DNA of 64,000 nt, from assembly GCF_003573695.1 (NCBI RefSeq), contig NC_039361.1, forward strand, positions 96,970,279-97,034,278, read 5' to 3'. Made by a program: the position numbers and the translations under genes. This document shows positions 10,091 through 21,753 of this stretch, piece by piece. The notes beneath the pieces were generated by a model. It saw only the letters and a list, made by a program, of their open reading frames with translations, was not told where the DNA came from and did not search any database. Positions within the stretch are counted from its first letter, which is position 1. Every line of letters starts with the position of its first letter. Source of the DNA: Papaver somniferum. Its lineage: Eukaryota > Streptophyta > Magnoliopsida > Ranunculales > Papaveraceae.

Positions 10091-12312
10091 TGATAAGAAC
10101 GAAAGTACGACACTTTTATACCCACATTTACACTATCTAGGTCTCGTTAGCTTGCTAATAATATTCTTTTAAGTCTTTTATATGAATTACAAGGAAATCT
10201 GATTGCCGGAACGATTAATGGATTAAGGAAGGCAAACTGACGTTTGAGATAAAAATGAGCAAAGTCACTGGCAGCAATAGAGCCTAAAATGTAGCCGACC
10301 TATGTTTATATCATCCCTACTCAAGCCCAGCCCACTAGTGGCTGAAGAGAAGAAGGTTGTTTTTAGGCATACATAAATCTTTCTAGGCATACAAAACAAT
10401 ATGTGCCGAATTTAGCACATTTACGAGGTTCGGCTATTACGATATTCACATTATGTGTCGAACCAATACAAAATTCTTACCCCAACAATTATCAGGAATA
10501 TAAATGATCAAGTTCGGTTTATATAATACTTATGTAGATAGCTGAACCATGTACTACCAAAAGGTTCGGCGCTTACGATTTTCTCAATATAAGCCGAACC
10601 TCACATAATTTTTCTTCCAGATCACACATGATTAGGTTCGGCTCATTATAACATTTTTAAACAAGCCGAACTAGGGGCTACAAAGTGGGTTCGTCTCATA
10701 ATAATAACACTTTCAGCTTGCCGAACTGTTCATTAGTTGTCAATATCCAGGTGGGTTCGGCTGATATATTAAGCCGAACATATTCCAGACTCGCCGAACC
10801 TTAGTGAAAAAACACAAACTTTTTATGATTTTAATCTACAAAAGTAAGATTAAACATAAGATAGAAGTGTACCCTCCTCATCCATTGAATCAAATATAAG
10901 CTTTTTTCTCATTTTCCCTTCTCCTTCTCCAAAAAAATCTAACTTTTTTTTCTTACTCAAAAATTTTCATCTACACAAATTTATAACTAAATAATCTTAA
11001 AACTAATCACTAATCATTAATCACTAATCAGAATTATTTTAACTAATCATTAGTATTAACACTAATCCTAAAAGGACAGATTCGCCATTAAAAAATTTTT
11101 GGTTAAAGGGGCTTCTGATTTTGTTATTTCACATCCTTTTTATCTTTATTAAGTATGCCTAATAAGATTCATGTATGCCCAAAAACTGCCTTCCAAAAGA
11201 AAGTAAGACGCCTCATTTCTATCACCATAACAATTTTGTGTTTGGTTTTCTTATCTAAAGAGAGGCTCTCGAACAACATCTTCTCTTCTTAACCAAAATG
11301 AATTTGAGAAACAACAAATTTGGGGATTTTGTAGTTTAATAAAATGGCAGCTGTTCTTGAGATAGTAAGAATTTGGTGGATCTGTGCCTTGATTAAATGG
11401 TTGCTGGAAGTTGAATTTAGAAGATCAGGTGGGGAAAATCAAATATAAGGGTTTCTGTTCATGGAGATGATGATTATGGTGTTGTACGTGGTCGAATAGG
11501 TTCTCTGGTTAATCGATTTGCAGTCGGTGCTGTTATGAATGATTGGTAGCAGCAAAGGTAGGTCTAAAATGGGTTTAAATTGAATTTCTCAATGGTGAGA
11601 CAAGAACAGCAGCAAAGGCAACAGATTTCTGGATTTGGTGTAACTGAAATTGGAGGTTCTTGATTGACAAGTACACATAGCAACAACAATTGAAATTGGG
11701 GGTTTCCGATATGAATTGAGGACTGAATTCAAGCCAAGGATTCAGTAAGAAGAGTAAGGAGATAATTGGTTGTATGAATAGTCTGCAGGTGATTGAAGAA
11801 AGGGTTGTTGTTGTTGTCATGGCTGTAAACAAGGAAGCAAGGACGTGAACGACTGATTGTGTTCAGTTGGGTTTAATGGGTGCTGATTGCATTGATGCTG
11901 AGTTCGATCTATGGTGTTGTGGGGTTGAGCGATTTCTTCTCCACAGTAGCGACTGCAATCGGTCTGTGTAGCAGCTGCTAGTGCTTCTAGTCCATGCCGA
12001 AAGATTAATTTGGCAGCAAAATAAGTGGAGACTCTGATTACAGTTGAGAGTGCTATGAACTGCTGGTGATTGAGAAATAATTTGCAGCGCCGAAGTGAGG
12101 TATATCAAGGGTTCTCGCATGGACTGAAGTTGATCTCATCTCGAGTAAAGTCGGGTATTTGTTTTCGAGAGTTTGGAACAGGGGCTTTGTGGAAGTCCTG
12201 AGATAAAAGACTTGGGCAGTGACGATTTGTATGAGCTGTTGACACTGGTGAAGGGTAGACGGTGAGAAGAAGTGAATATAAGGAGATGGTCATTATTGCA
12301 ACAACTTACAGG
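10091..12312 (+). mobile_element. LARD2 3' LTR, first part
   Basis: It begins TGATAAGAACG right after the polypurine tract. From 11697 on it matches 6072-6692. It is broken at about 12312 by a LINE and resumes at 20768. Total LTR length without the LINE is about 3.2 kb. Apart from a hairpin array (10425-10805) and A/T-rich sequence I see no gene in this stretch. Confidence 0.88.
10425..10805. repeat. GGTTCGGC / GCCGAACC inverted-repeat array
   Basis: About six units of 55-90 bases each pair a GGTTCGGCT-type word with an AGCCGAACC-type word across an A/T-rich loop (for example near 10426, 10515, 10563, 10637, 10690 and 10754). Each unit could fold into a short hairpin. The array lies inside the LARD2 LTR. 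Confidence 0.8.
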
Positions 12313-12879
12313 AAAGAGGGTTTTAGCAAGAAGAAAATATATTTTAGGGCTCTGCTCTGTCACGGTGACGTCACAAAACTCAAATTTCTGATGCATTTTC
12401 AAGTTCCTCCTAACAATCATAGAAATTCCTATTCTATAATCATCCATCTGTTTAATATCCTCATCAATTTCATCATTAGCTTGTTCAAATTCATCACCAT
12501 TTCTAGTATTAATTACTCTCAGACTAGATATAACTTTAACAGTACCATTCAAAGAAAAGATTACACCAAACATAGCAGTACTTTGTTCATCCACTTTACA
12601 AACCAAAAAACTGATACCCATTACCAACATCATTACCAGAAATCTTATCTTACAGACACCACAGAATGTGCAAACCAAACACAACAAAATACTTACCTTA
12701 CAACTACTACCACTTCCAATATTTCTCTAAAACTGGTAACAAAGAAAACACCATCTAAAGCCGGACGAATGGAGAAGAAGAGCAAGCTTACCATCATCCA
12801 CAAAAAGATTCAGAATACTAGGAGCAAGCATCGAGAAAGCCATTTTGAAAAAAAATTGTTGATCATATTCAAACTTTTC

Positions 12880-13560
12880 TCAAAGTCTGAAAATTTGGCT
12901 GTTTTCGACACTCCAGAAGAGAACCTTACCAATCCTCTTCATCGTAGCTCCAGTCCTCGTCCTCCGCATAACGTTTACTGCAACTGCTTCCTGATGAAGC
13001 GGAGAAGTATCACTATTTCCAGAAGACGAGTCCTCCTCATCACTTTCATCTTCTTCTTCTTCATCGTCATTGGAGGCATCAGGGAGATTCTCATCGGAGT
13101 CACTGGAATCTTCTACTTGAGCAGTTCGGGGATGTATCAAAACAAGCTTCTCCTCTTCAACCTTGGGTTCTCCCTCCTGAATGGTTCTGGCAAATATCTT
13201 TGGATTGGCCAGCTCAAACTCAAACCTCCTTCGCAACTTCCAATCAAGATACTTCTCCATCCTTAGTCTGTCCTCAACAACATCAGATCCTTCTTCACTG
13301 GTGTTTACCTCTTCCACATGATACTCATACCCTGCTGCAGAATCTTCTTCGGAGTCACTCTCAGTTGCAATGCCATACTTTGGATCCTTCTGATGCCTTT
13401 CAGACATCTCCTCTGTTTTCCGATCTGATCTCTCATAATGCTTCGGTAACCAAGCATCAAACATCGATTCAGTCTCTTCATATTCTCTCCTCTTCCTTTC
13501 CTCCTCTTCTCTCTGACGATCAGCAATCTCACTTGCACGTCTATTATCTCCCCCTGAACC
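12880..13560 (-). CDS. Antisense acidic ORF in LINE 5' region (uncertain)
   Basis: I do not recognise this. On the minus strand an open frame runs from about 13560 to 12880, with an ATG at 13464 giving 194 codons. Upstream of that ATG the frame is already open and reads a Glu/Arg-rich helix (IADRQREEEERKRREYEE). Inside are two acidic Ser/Asp/Glu clusters (SDSEEDSAAG; a run of D, E and S near the C-terminus) around a basic stretch (LDWKLRRRFEFELANPK). The composition looks more protein-like than that of the plus-strand frames here. It lies antisense to the LINE, in its 5' region. It may be a real extra ORF, a captured fragment, or chance. Confidence 0.35.
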   Translation of the reverse strand, partial: GSGGDNRRASEIADRQREEEERKRREYEETESMFDAWLPKHYERSDRKTEEMSERHQKDPKYGIATESDSEEDSAAGYEYHVEEVNTSEEGSDVVEDRLRMEKYLDWKLRRRFEFELANPKIFARTIQEGEPKVEEEKLVLIHPRTAQVEDSSDSDENLPDASNDDEEEEDESDEEDSSSGNSDTSPLHQEAVAVNVMRRTRTGATMKRIGKVLFWSVENSQIFRL

Positions 13561-14007
13561 TCATCCCTTAATTTCATTAGTTAATCCATCTCCAGAGAAA
13601 ACGCCTGGTTCTTTGCCTGATTGTATTGGTCGGAGTTGGAAGGCATTTCCGGATTTGAGGCACTGGAACTTTCCATTCTCTACTAAAATCTCTCTTAACC
13701 TTTCCTGTAAATTTGTTAATGGCGATGTTAATCTCTCCAAATACACCCCTTTAAAGGCACAATTTTTTCATTAACTACCATTTATGGCGCTTAGTTAACT
13801 GTCATGTCGCTTTGTTCTCTACACCCATTCAAATCCATGTGTACCCCCTTTACCCTAATAACCATCATTACCCTATCAAGACCTATTTTCAATACCTAAT
13901 CTCCATTATTACCATTACTCCCCTCGGAACTGCTATTAAGGGAGGCTTTGGCAGGTCACCAAACTTTGAAGTTTCTCTTTGGGGTCTAATTAAAATTTTA
14001 TGTTTTA

Positions 14008-14460
14008 TGAAGACTAGAAGAAGGCAACATCAGTTGGGAGGCACCATTGCGGTTTGGAGTTTGTCTGGCAGATGCATTACTAGCCCTTCCACCAAACCAG
14101 AAAACATTATGAACGTTCTCATACCACCTCAAATCCATCCACCCCAAAAAAAATTCTCCCTCCTTTTTCCTACCATTATTAATTTTGGCAGTATACTTCA
14201 CCACATATACGTCAGCCCGATAAATGTCGAATCTGATAAGACTAGAAGAAGGCAACATCAGTTGGGAGGCACCATTGCGATATGGGGCATTACTATTGAA
14301 CCAAAACACTCAATGGACCCTCAACACCAGTCCCTGAACTATCCATCCCAACATAAACTTTCCCTCCATTTTCCTACCATTATTACATTTGGAAGTTTAC
14401 AGCATCACTTAAACGTCAGCCCAGGAAATGACAAATCCCATAAATATCCAACAACCTCAA
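14008..14460 (+). repeat. Two ~230-base direct repeats in LINE 5' region
   Basis: A nearly identical 43-base segment beginning aagactagaagaaggcaaca occurs at 14008 and again at 14238. Each is followed by related sequence (…cctaccattatta… and …cgtcagcc…). This looks like a two-copy tandem monomer upstream of ORF1. Some LINEs carry their promoter in such monomers; that role is inferred here. Confidence 0.75.
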
Positions 14461-14903
14461 TCCATGTCATGCACCCCCAATCCAACCTATTTCAGAAGAT
14501 CCAACAATGTATTATTGGGTCTGTCCATATGTGGTCTTCTCTCCACAATACTCACATGAATACTCCAACTCGAATAATACATATAAAACCTGGATATGAA
14601 AGTGACATTCCATATATTAAATCCATTCCCCAAAGCAAACTTTGCAGCACAACTACAACTACCTTACACCAATTTTCTTCTGGGATTTCCACAGTCCATA
14701 GTCAACAATTTTCTCATTCCCTTTTTAAGGTTCAAATTAAAATTCAAACAAAACCCACCTGTCTATCCTTCCTTCATATTGTCTGCATCCAATATCATAA
14801 CAGTACCAACAAGAGATTCCTTTCTCTACACTTGTTTCTCATATTAGTTACTTGGAAACCTGATCTCCATCAATCCATATTCATATATATCTGATTCTCT
14901 TAC

Positions 14904-16295
14904 ATGATGGAAATCTCACACCCCTCAGAGAATACTCAAAACCTGAACCAAGAGATTCAAACCCTTTCTGCTCAAATGACTGAGAAACTAACCTTACCAT
15001 CTTCTCTTACTAAACCAGTCTTCATTGATAAGAAAGTTGTCTTAGCTGAAGCTAATACCAATTGGAAATGGTGTATGGTGGGATATGCTTGTTGTGAAAC
15101 GTTGATCCCAACCTCTTCCATCAGATTTTATATCTGTAATAATTGGCCTTTATCTCAACACCCAACCATAACTACCTTCAATGACCAGCGGAACAAAGTT
15201 CTTATCTGTTACCTATCGGAAGAGGATTTTAACAGAATAAATTCTCCAAAACCTTGGTTCGTCTGTGGTTATCTAATGGTGCTATAAGTTGTTCCTGTAG
15301 AAGGCTGGCCTCCAAACCATCAACTCGTATTTGATGAAGAAATTATGTGGTTCATTTTATCCAACATTCCAAATGAATGCACTGAATTCGAAGATCTCCA
15401 TAAACTCACCCTCAACATGGGGGAACTGATTGAAGCCCAAAATCCTTTTGGTAAACATCCTCTTATGAAGAATGTCAAAGTTTGCATTAGAATCCCAGTT
15501 CAAAAATCTTTGCCAACAGGTATCCCTCTCTTTACAAGTGGTAGAAGTGAACCTTTCCTGATTGAATGCAGACATATCAAAGTTCCAAGATATTTATGCA
15601 CCTCTTGTCGCATTCTTGATCATAAAGATCAAAACTTCCCTGCTTGGAAACTAAAGCAGAAAAAAAAAATCAAAGATATTGATGCTCGTTGTAGCAACTA
15701 TACCCTCCCAACAGTCTCAAAGCTAATGATGCCTCATGTAGTCAAGCAAGTTGATTCCTCCTCTACTATCATTACTGATACTATTATGCAGCAAACTGAA
15801 GTTATACCAGAAACACATATTGAATCAACTACTATTGAAGTGTGCAATAAAGGAAAAGCTGAAAATATAAATCAGAGGATGGAAAATAGTTTTCAGAATA
15901 GTTTATCAAAAACTTTTCAAATGGGCCCTTTTGTGAACAGATCCACCGCCCTGAAGATCTTCGATGTTGGTCTTGTTCAGAAACATGTGACCCATTTAGA
16001 GAATGGCCTACCAATTGTTCTAAAGAAAGTTACTACTCAAAATGTTATTGTTGCTGCTTCTGCCTCTGGTTCTGAGTCAACTCCTAGTGGTCCGATTCGT
16101 ACCACCAATTTTTCAAGAAGATTCAAAACAGCTGCTATCCCAAATACCAGCTCAATCATCACTAGAGGAACAACTAATACTGCAGAACAAGATGCTCTAG
16201 CAAACCTCAAAAGAAAGATTAATCCCATGGCTGATTTACGGAAACGTACCAGAGCTAATTATAGTTTGACTAGTATTGCAACTATCCCTGAATAA
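14904..16295 (+). pseudogene. LINE ORF1 (DUF4283-like, zinc knuckle; one stop)
   Basis: The ATG at 14904 opens a 463-codon frame broken only by TAA at 15285-15287. The N-terminal half (NWKWCMVGYACCETL … VLICYLSEEDFNRINSPKPW … after the stop WFILSNIPNECTEFEDLHKL) resembles the DUF4283 domain of plant L1 ORF1 proteins. Near 15598 a CCHC knuckle reads CTSCRILDHKDQNF, with Phe replacing the last Cys. The C-terminal part is low-complexity and rich in Ser and Thr. ORF1 of such LINEs binds the element RNA in a ribonucleoprotein particle. The same frame continues past the final TAA into the ORF2 leader, so ancestrally the two may have been one polyprotein. Confidence 0.8.
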
Positions 16296-16346
16296 CAAAT
16301 CTCTACTGAACCTGATTATGCTCAACTGTGTCCTCCAATTACCAAA

Positions 16347-19300
16347 TTGGTGGACCTGCCAGAAATTGATCTCTCAACTTGTTCTCTCAACACCCAACCA
16401 ATCCTTAACTCTTTTGGGAGTTATAATGTACCTACTGATACTTCCCCAAGCAACAATGTTGTCCACAATAATTCCCTTCTCAATGCTACCAGTTCTAGTC
16501 TCGATTCCTCCCGAATGGCTTCTCAAAGTGGTGATGGTACCAGTGCTTCTCTTGATGGTGGATCTGAATCTACCACCCATGTAAATTACCCTCACCCTAC
16601 ACCCTCTATTGATATTGCTCAAAATTCCATAAATCTTTTCCCTGTCAATAATGTTAGTCTGATTTCCTGGAATCTTCGTGGCTTTGGTAAAAATCTGCTA
16701 ATAAGGAGCTTAGCTTACTTTGTAAGAATGTCAACCCTGACATCATTTTCCTGTACGAGACTAAAATGAACAAAGACATGGTTGCTAGAAAATTAAGAAA
16801 CATGGGCTTTACTTGTACTTTTAATATACCCTGTGTTGGTAGAAGTGGTGGTCTTGCTCTTTCTTGGAAAAAGGAGGTTCACCTAAACGTTATTTCATCC
16901 AGTCTGAGGGGCATCTATGTTACTTCTACTGACATCATCCATTCCAAGATCTGTAATATTCATTTCATATATGGTGAACCTAATAGTAATTTAAGGCAAG
17001 CCTTTTGGGAACAACAATGCCAACAGACTACCGCCTCTTTAGATGAACCCGTTTTCTTCATAGGAGACTTTAATGCTTTATTAGGAATTGAAGACAAAAA
17101 TGGTGGTCTAGAAGTAGATGATCCTGATTTCAAAAATCTTCATAATTTTTGTACTGTTTTTAATCTGCATGATCCTGGTTTTTATGGTCCTAGGTTTACT
17201 TGGTCTAATATGCAACAAGGCCCTGACTTAATCCTGGAAAGATTAGATAGATGTCTGATTAACCAAACTGATGAAGATTTTTTTCCTAAACTTTGTGTTA
17301 AAAATATTCCTAGGGACTCTTCTGACCATTGTCCTATACATATAGGTTTTAACTACGAGGATAATTGTATGGCGAGACCTTTCCATTTTATGGCCATGTG
17401 GATAGAGGATCCTACTTGTAGAGACATCATAGCTAATTCTTGGTTTGTTAATGTGGTAGGTTCCCCAACCTACAAACTTAAAGCCAAGCTTTTTAAGTAC
17501 TAAGAAAGGCTTAAGAGATTGGAATAAATCTTCCTTTGGTAATATTCAAACCAATATATCTACCATTAGGAAAGAGTTGACTGACCTCCAATTCTCTAAT
17601 CCTATTGACACCAGTAATACTTCTAGACTTAAAGCTATACTTGAATATCTGTATAACTTGGAGGAATTATATTGGAAGGACAAATCTAGAGAAGTCTGGA
17701 TCTTGGAAGGTGACATAAATTCACCATATTTCCATAGAGTAACTCTCTTTAGAAGAAAAAGAAATGCTATTAGTTGGATAAAGAACTCTATGAATATTAT
17801 TCTAACCGATAGAGATAGTATTGGAAATTCTTTCATAGATTATTTCAAAGGCCTATATTCCTCCCAACCTCAGTAATTTCAGGATGAAATCCTTGCTGAC
17901 CTCCCTGTTAAGTTCTCTGATGAAGACAATGTATCCTTAAATACTCCTCTGACCCCAATGGAAATTAAGAATGATGTCTTCCAAATGGGGGGGAAAAGGC
18001 TCCAGGCCCTGATGGTTTTACATGCTTGTTTTATCAAAAAAATTGGGATATAGTGGGTGATGTTGTTGTTGACATGACTCAAACCTGCTTCAGCACAGGT
18101 AACATTGCAAAGGTTTTTAATCATACCCACATAGCCCTCATCCCCAAAGTCCCTCTTGATGAACTGGTAACCCAGTATAGGCCAATTGGCCTTTGTAACT
18201 TCATTTATAAAATTCTTTCCAAAACCATGGCTAATAGACTGAAACCTTTTATGAATAATATTATTTCTCAAAATTAAAGTGCTTTTATCCCTAAGAGGAG
18301 CATTTCTGATAATATTTTGCTAGCTAATGAGGCCATTTATGCTGTCAACCATAATGACAAAGTTGAGGGCATAACTGCTATTAAACTTGATATGTCTAAG
18401 GCTTATGATAAGATTGAATGGGATTTCTTGGAAAAAGTTTTAACTAAATGAGTCTTTCTAATCACTGGTTAAACTGATAAACCAGTGTGTCTTTACTGTG
18501 TCTTATTCTGTCCTTCTTAATGGTAACCCCACTGGTTTCTTCCAACCTGAAAGAGGGTTAAGGAAGGGGGACCCCCCCTCTCCCTACCTGTACATCATTT
18601 GTTCTGAAGCCCTCTCTTCTTATATTGATAGTCTGCAAAATAAAGGTGTCTTAGAAGGTATAAAAGTTTGTAAAGAGGCCCTGAAATGACTCACCTTTTG
18701 TTTGCTGATGATTTCTCAAGTTATTAAAGATTATCTTCAAAAGTATTGTCTTGCCTCTGCACAAGAAATCAATTTTGAAAAATCTGGCATTTTATTTAGC
18801 AGGAAAATCCATGAACATAGGAAAGCTATTTTGGCTAATATTCTAGATATTGATAGCAGAGACTTAGGAGAAAAATATCTTGGCACTCCCACTGTGTTCC
18901 AAGCTTCTAAAGTTCATACCCATATGGGTATTCTCCAAGCCATTGATGCCAGAATTTTTATCTGGCTTCATAAGCTGTTATCTCAAGCTTCTAGAACTAC
19001 CCTTATCAAGCATATTGGTCAAGCCATTCCTCTTTTTCAAATGGGGGCTTTTCTTATCCCTAAAAAAGTCTTTGTAAACAAATGGATTCTCACCTCTGCA
19101 AATTCTGGTGGGGGTGAAACTTTATACCCTAAAGATAGAAAGCTTCACCTCCTTGGATGGGATGTCTTATGTTCCCCGAAAGCTGAGGGAGGTCTGGGAT
19201 TTAGAAAGGATGAATTGAACAATCTAGCAATGCTTGCTACAAATGCCCGGAGAAACTTAGAAAATCCAAACTGTCTTCTGGACATTTTTCTTAAGGCTAA

Positions 19301-20676
19301 GTACTTTCCTTAAACTGATTTTTTAAATGCTAAATGCACTTCCAAATGCTCTTGGACTTGGAAATATTTGCATGCCATAAAGGAACTCATAAAATCTTTT
19401 ATTTCCTGGATTGTTGGGGATGGTCAATTTATTGACCCATGGTGTGATAAATGAATTCCTTCTATAGGATATGCTACACCCAACCCTCTTGTTCCTCCTG
19501 ATCCTAGTATTAATGTTGCTTATTTTATTGATTCCCATACTACGAGTTGGGATGTGTCCAAACTTAACACTCATTTTGATAGTGCTTCTTTTCAGAAGAT
19601 TATCTCCATTCCCTTAAGCCATCTTTGCGCTCCTGATAGGAGGGCTTGGGATCTTTCAATGAATGACAAATTTTCCTCTAAATCTTCCTACTTGGGGCTC
19701 AGAGGCATTAGGCCTTCTCCTGGTAAAAACCTTTGGAAGCTTATTTGGAAAGTCAGAGTTCCTTACATAATTCAGGTCTTTCTTTGGAGAGCAGCTAGAA
19801 ATGCTTTCCCTCCAGAACTGTTCTTCATACTAGATTTCCTATGCATAGTGTGGATTGTCCTAGGTGTTCTTATCCTCATGATACTATTATACATGCTTTG
19901 GTCACTTGCCCCTTTGTAAGCAGAGTCTGGTTTATCTCTGATTTTAACATTAATACTCAATTTTTTCAAAACAAATCTTTTACTGATTGGCTCATGTTTT
20001 GGTTAATTGACTCTCAGTCTAAATTATCTGAGGATGATCAATGTCTCTTTGTGGCTATCCTTTGATTTCTATGGACCAGTAGAAACAATTACATCTTCCA
20101 AAACATTAAGGAAAACTTTGTTGCTGTCCTTGCTAGAGCTAGAGCCATGCTCCTCACCATAAAATCTAGGAATCCTAGTAGTTCTATTCATCCTACCTTG
20201 CATGTGAATATACGTGATAAATGGATGCCCCCAAATTTTGGTTGGATTAAATGTAATACTGATGGTTCCTTTGATGATATTACTGGAGAAAATGGTGCAG
20301 GGTTTGTTATGCGAGATTTCCAAAAAAAGCAAACTTTTGTGCATATTTAGTCTTCGACGTTCAATCTTCTAAAGAAGCTGAAGCACGAACAATCTGGGCA
20401 GTTCTGAAGAAAGCTGTGGAAAAACACTTAACTCATATCATCGTTGAAAGCGACGCAAAATCTCTCATTGACCAATTTTCTGCTGGAAATTTTGATGGGG
20501 ATTCGTGGACATATGTTATCTTTAAATACATTTTTTTTCATCCTACTAGGATTAGTTTTCTTCAATTTATCTTCATGTTATCTTCATGTATTTTTAGTTT
20601 TCAACCTAGAAGTTGTAATTCAGTAGCTCATGAACTTGCCCAGTGGGCAAAACAAAACAATTCTACCATGTACTAG
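16347..20676 (+). pseudogene. LINE ORF2: endonuclease, reverse transcriptase, RNase H (degraded)
   Basis: Domains appear in order but in changing frames. AP-like endonuclease: ISWNLRGFG near 16665, ETK near 16755, FIGDFNALLG near 17060, SDHCPIHIG near 17322. Reverse transcriptase: APGPDGF near 18003, YRPIGLCNFIYK near 18177, AIKLDMSKAYDKIEWDFL near 18377, GLRKGDPPSPYL near 18555, and the catalytic LLFADDF near 18697. Zinc finger zf-RVT: CPRCSYPHDTIIHALVTCPF near 19850. RNase H-like: WIKCNTDGSF near 20242, IIVESDAKSLI near 20440, SVAHELAQWAK near 20622. Frameshifts occur near 16715, 17495, 17995, 18690 and 19830, and stops near 17876, 18277 and 18450. The protein would nick target DNA and copy the LINE RNA in place; this copy cannot. 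Confidence 0.9.
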
Positions 20677-20747
20677 TCTAAACCCCCTGTTTGGATTATT
20701 CCAACAGTTGAGGAGGACTATTAGCCTTTTTGAAGGCCTTTGCTTAC

Positions 20748-20756
20748 AAAAAAAAA
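20748..20756 (+). other. LINE 3' poly(A) tail
   Basis: Nine A residues end the LINE immediately before the right TSD copy. A template tail here is typical of target-primed reverse transcription. Confidence 0.75.
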
Positions 20757-20767
20757 CAGCTTACTTG

Positions 20768-21753
20768 CAATGGATGTGTTTGATGGCTAAGCAGTTGGCG
20801 ATGAAACAAACAGGTAAAGCTGGTATGTAGATGGACAGAGACTGAGTAGAGGGCTTGTCAGAATTCTGAAGTTGGACTCGGTAATTGAATTGGGCCATTT
20901 TGCAATGTCTGGACATCCAATTAGAAGACCTGGAGGCTGGATCATGTTATGTTATAAAGGATAAAGAGAAAAGGAGAAAGAGGACGCCGTTTACAGGGAA
21001 GAAACGAGGTTTAAGCTTTCTTTCGCTATGCTTAGCTTGTTATTTCTTTTATCAGTTTTTATGGCTTTTGAGAAAACCATGGTTTGCTAAACTATTGTTG
21101 GGGTGAAAGGATGAATCTGTAGGCTAGATTATTTTTGTTTATGAACAAGAGTTTCTTTAAATCAAAATCTTACTTTTCTGTTTGAGTATCTCATATTTGT
21201 GGATTGTTCTTATAAATATTTTCATGTTTTATGCCAAGTATACTACATAGGTAAGTTATAGACAATCCCATTGAGACCTTATTCATATTAGATTTATGAA
21301 CATTCTTTTACTTTGTATTCCAAGTACACATAGTGATTAGGGGTTCTACTTTTAGGTCGAGATCAAACAATCTTTCTTCGATTATTATCAATAATTCTTA
21401 AAGACATACCTTCCATGTCTAAGTAGCCAGGCGTTGCCGCTTTAGATGAGTAAAATAGAGACTCTCGTGATAAATCACAAGTAAACCTAGCCTATGAAGG
21501 ATTCCAGGATCCTTAACCTTTTCTCACCTTCATCGTCACTTTATTAATTTTGTTTGCATCTAATTAATTTGCTTGTTTCTTAGTATACATTTCAGAAAAT
21601 CTCCTCTTGAATTGATATTGATCAGGAAGTTGATTGTATTAGTTAGAAGTAATTTTAGAAACACTCCTCGTGGGAACGAACCACATTCTCCGTTGTCTAC
21701 ATTTTCGACACCGTGCACTTGCGGATAAACAAAGTCGGTTTTCCGACTCATCA
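20768..21753 (+). mobile_element. LARD2 3' LTR, second part
   Basis: This resumes the LTR after the LINE and matches 6693-7671 closely, including the TATA-like TATAAAGG at 20953-20960. It ends in CTCATCA at 21753, exactly where sequence of gypsy LTR copy B begins. The right TSD copy should be ctgat (21754-21758); the left copy is outside the window. Confidence 0.9.

Larger units (their letters stand above)
12313..20754 (+). mobile_element. L1-type LINE inserted in the LARD2 3' LTR
   Basis: This is an 8.4 kb non-LTR retrotransposon. The empty site is visible in the other LTR (…gcaacagcttacaggcaatgg… at 6678-6698). Here the LTR is interrupted after aacaacttacagg (12300-12312) and resumes after a run of nine A (20748-20756) with aacagcttac (20755-20764). 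This gives a TSD of at least 10 bases with one mismatch. Layout: 2.6 kb 5' region with direct repeats and an antisense ORF, ORF1 (14904-16295), ORF2 (to 20676) and a short 3' UTR. Many stops and frameshifts show that it is old. Confidence 0.92.

Noticed and set aside
10425..10805. CRISPR-like regular repeats
   Set aside because: The repeats are short inverted pairs with variable A/T loops inside a plant LTR. No cas genes, and spacers are not of uniform length.
12262..13266. Long plus-strand open frame (334 codons)
   Set aside because: It crosses the junction between the LARD2 LTR and the LINE, so it cannot be an ancestral gene, and it reads antisense through the acidic frame.
13812..14894. 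Plus-strand open frame of 360 codons in the LINE 5' region
   Set aside because: Its translation is Pro/His/Thr/Ile-rich low-complexity sequence carrying the two direct repeats; no domain is visible. Probably untranslated.
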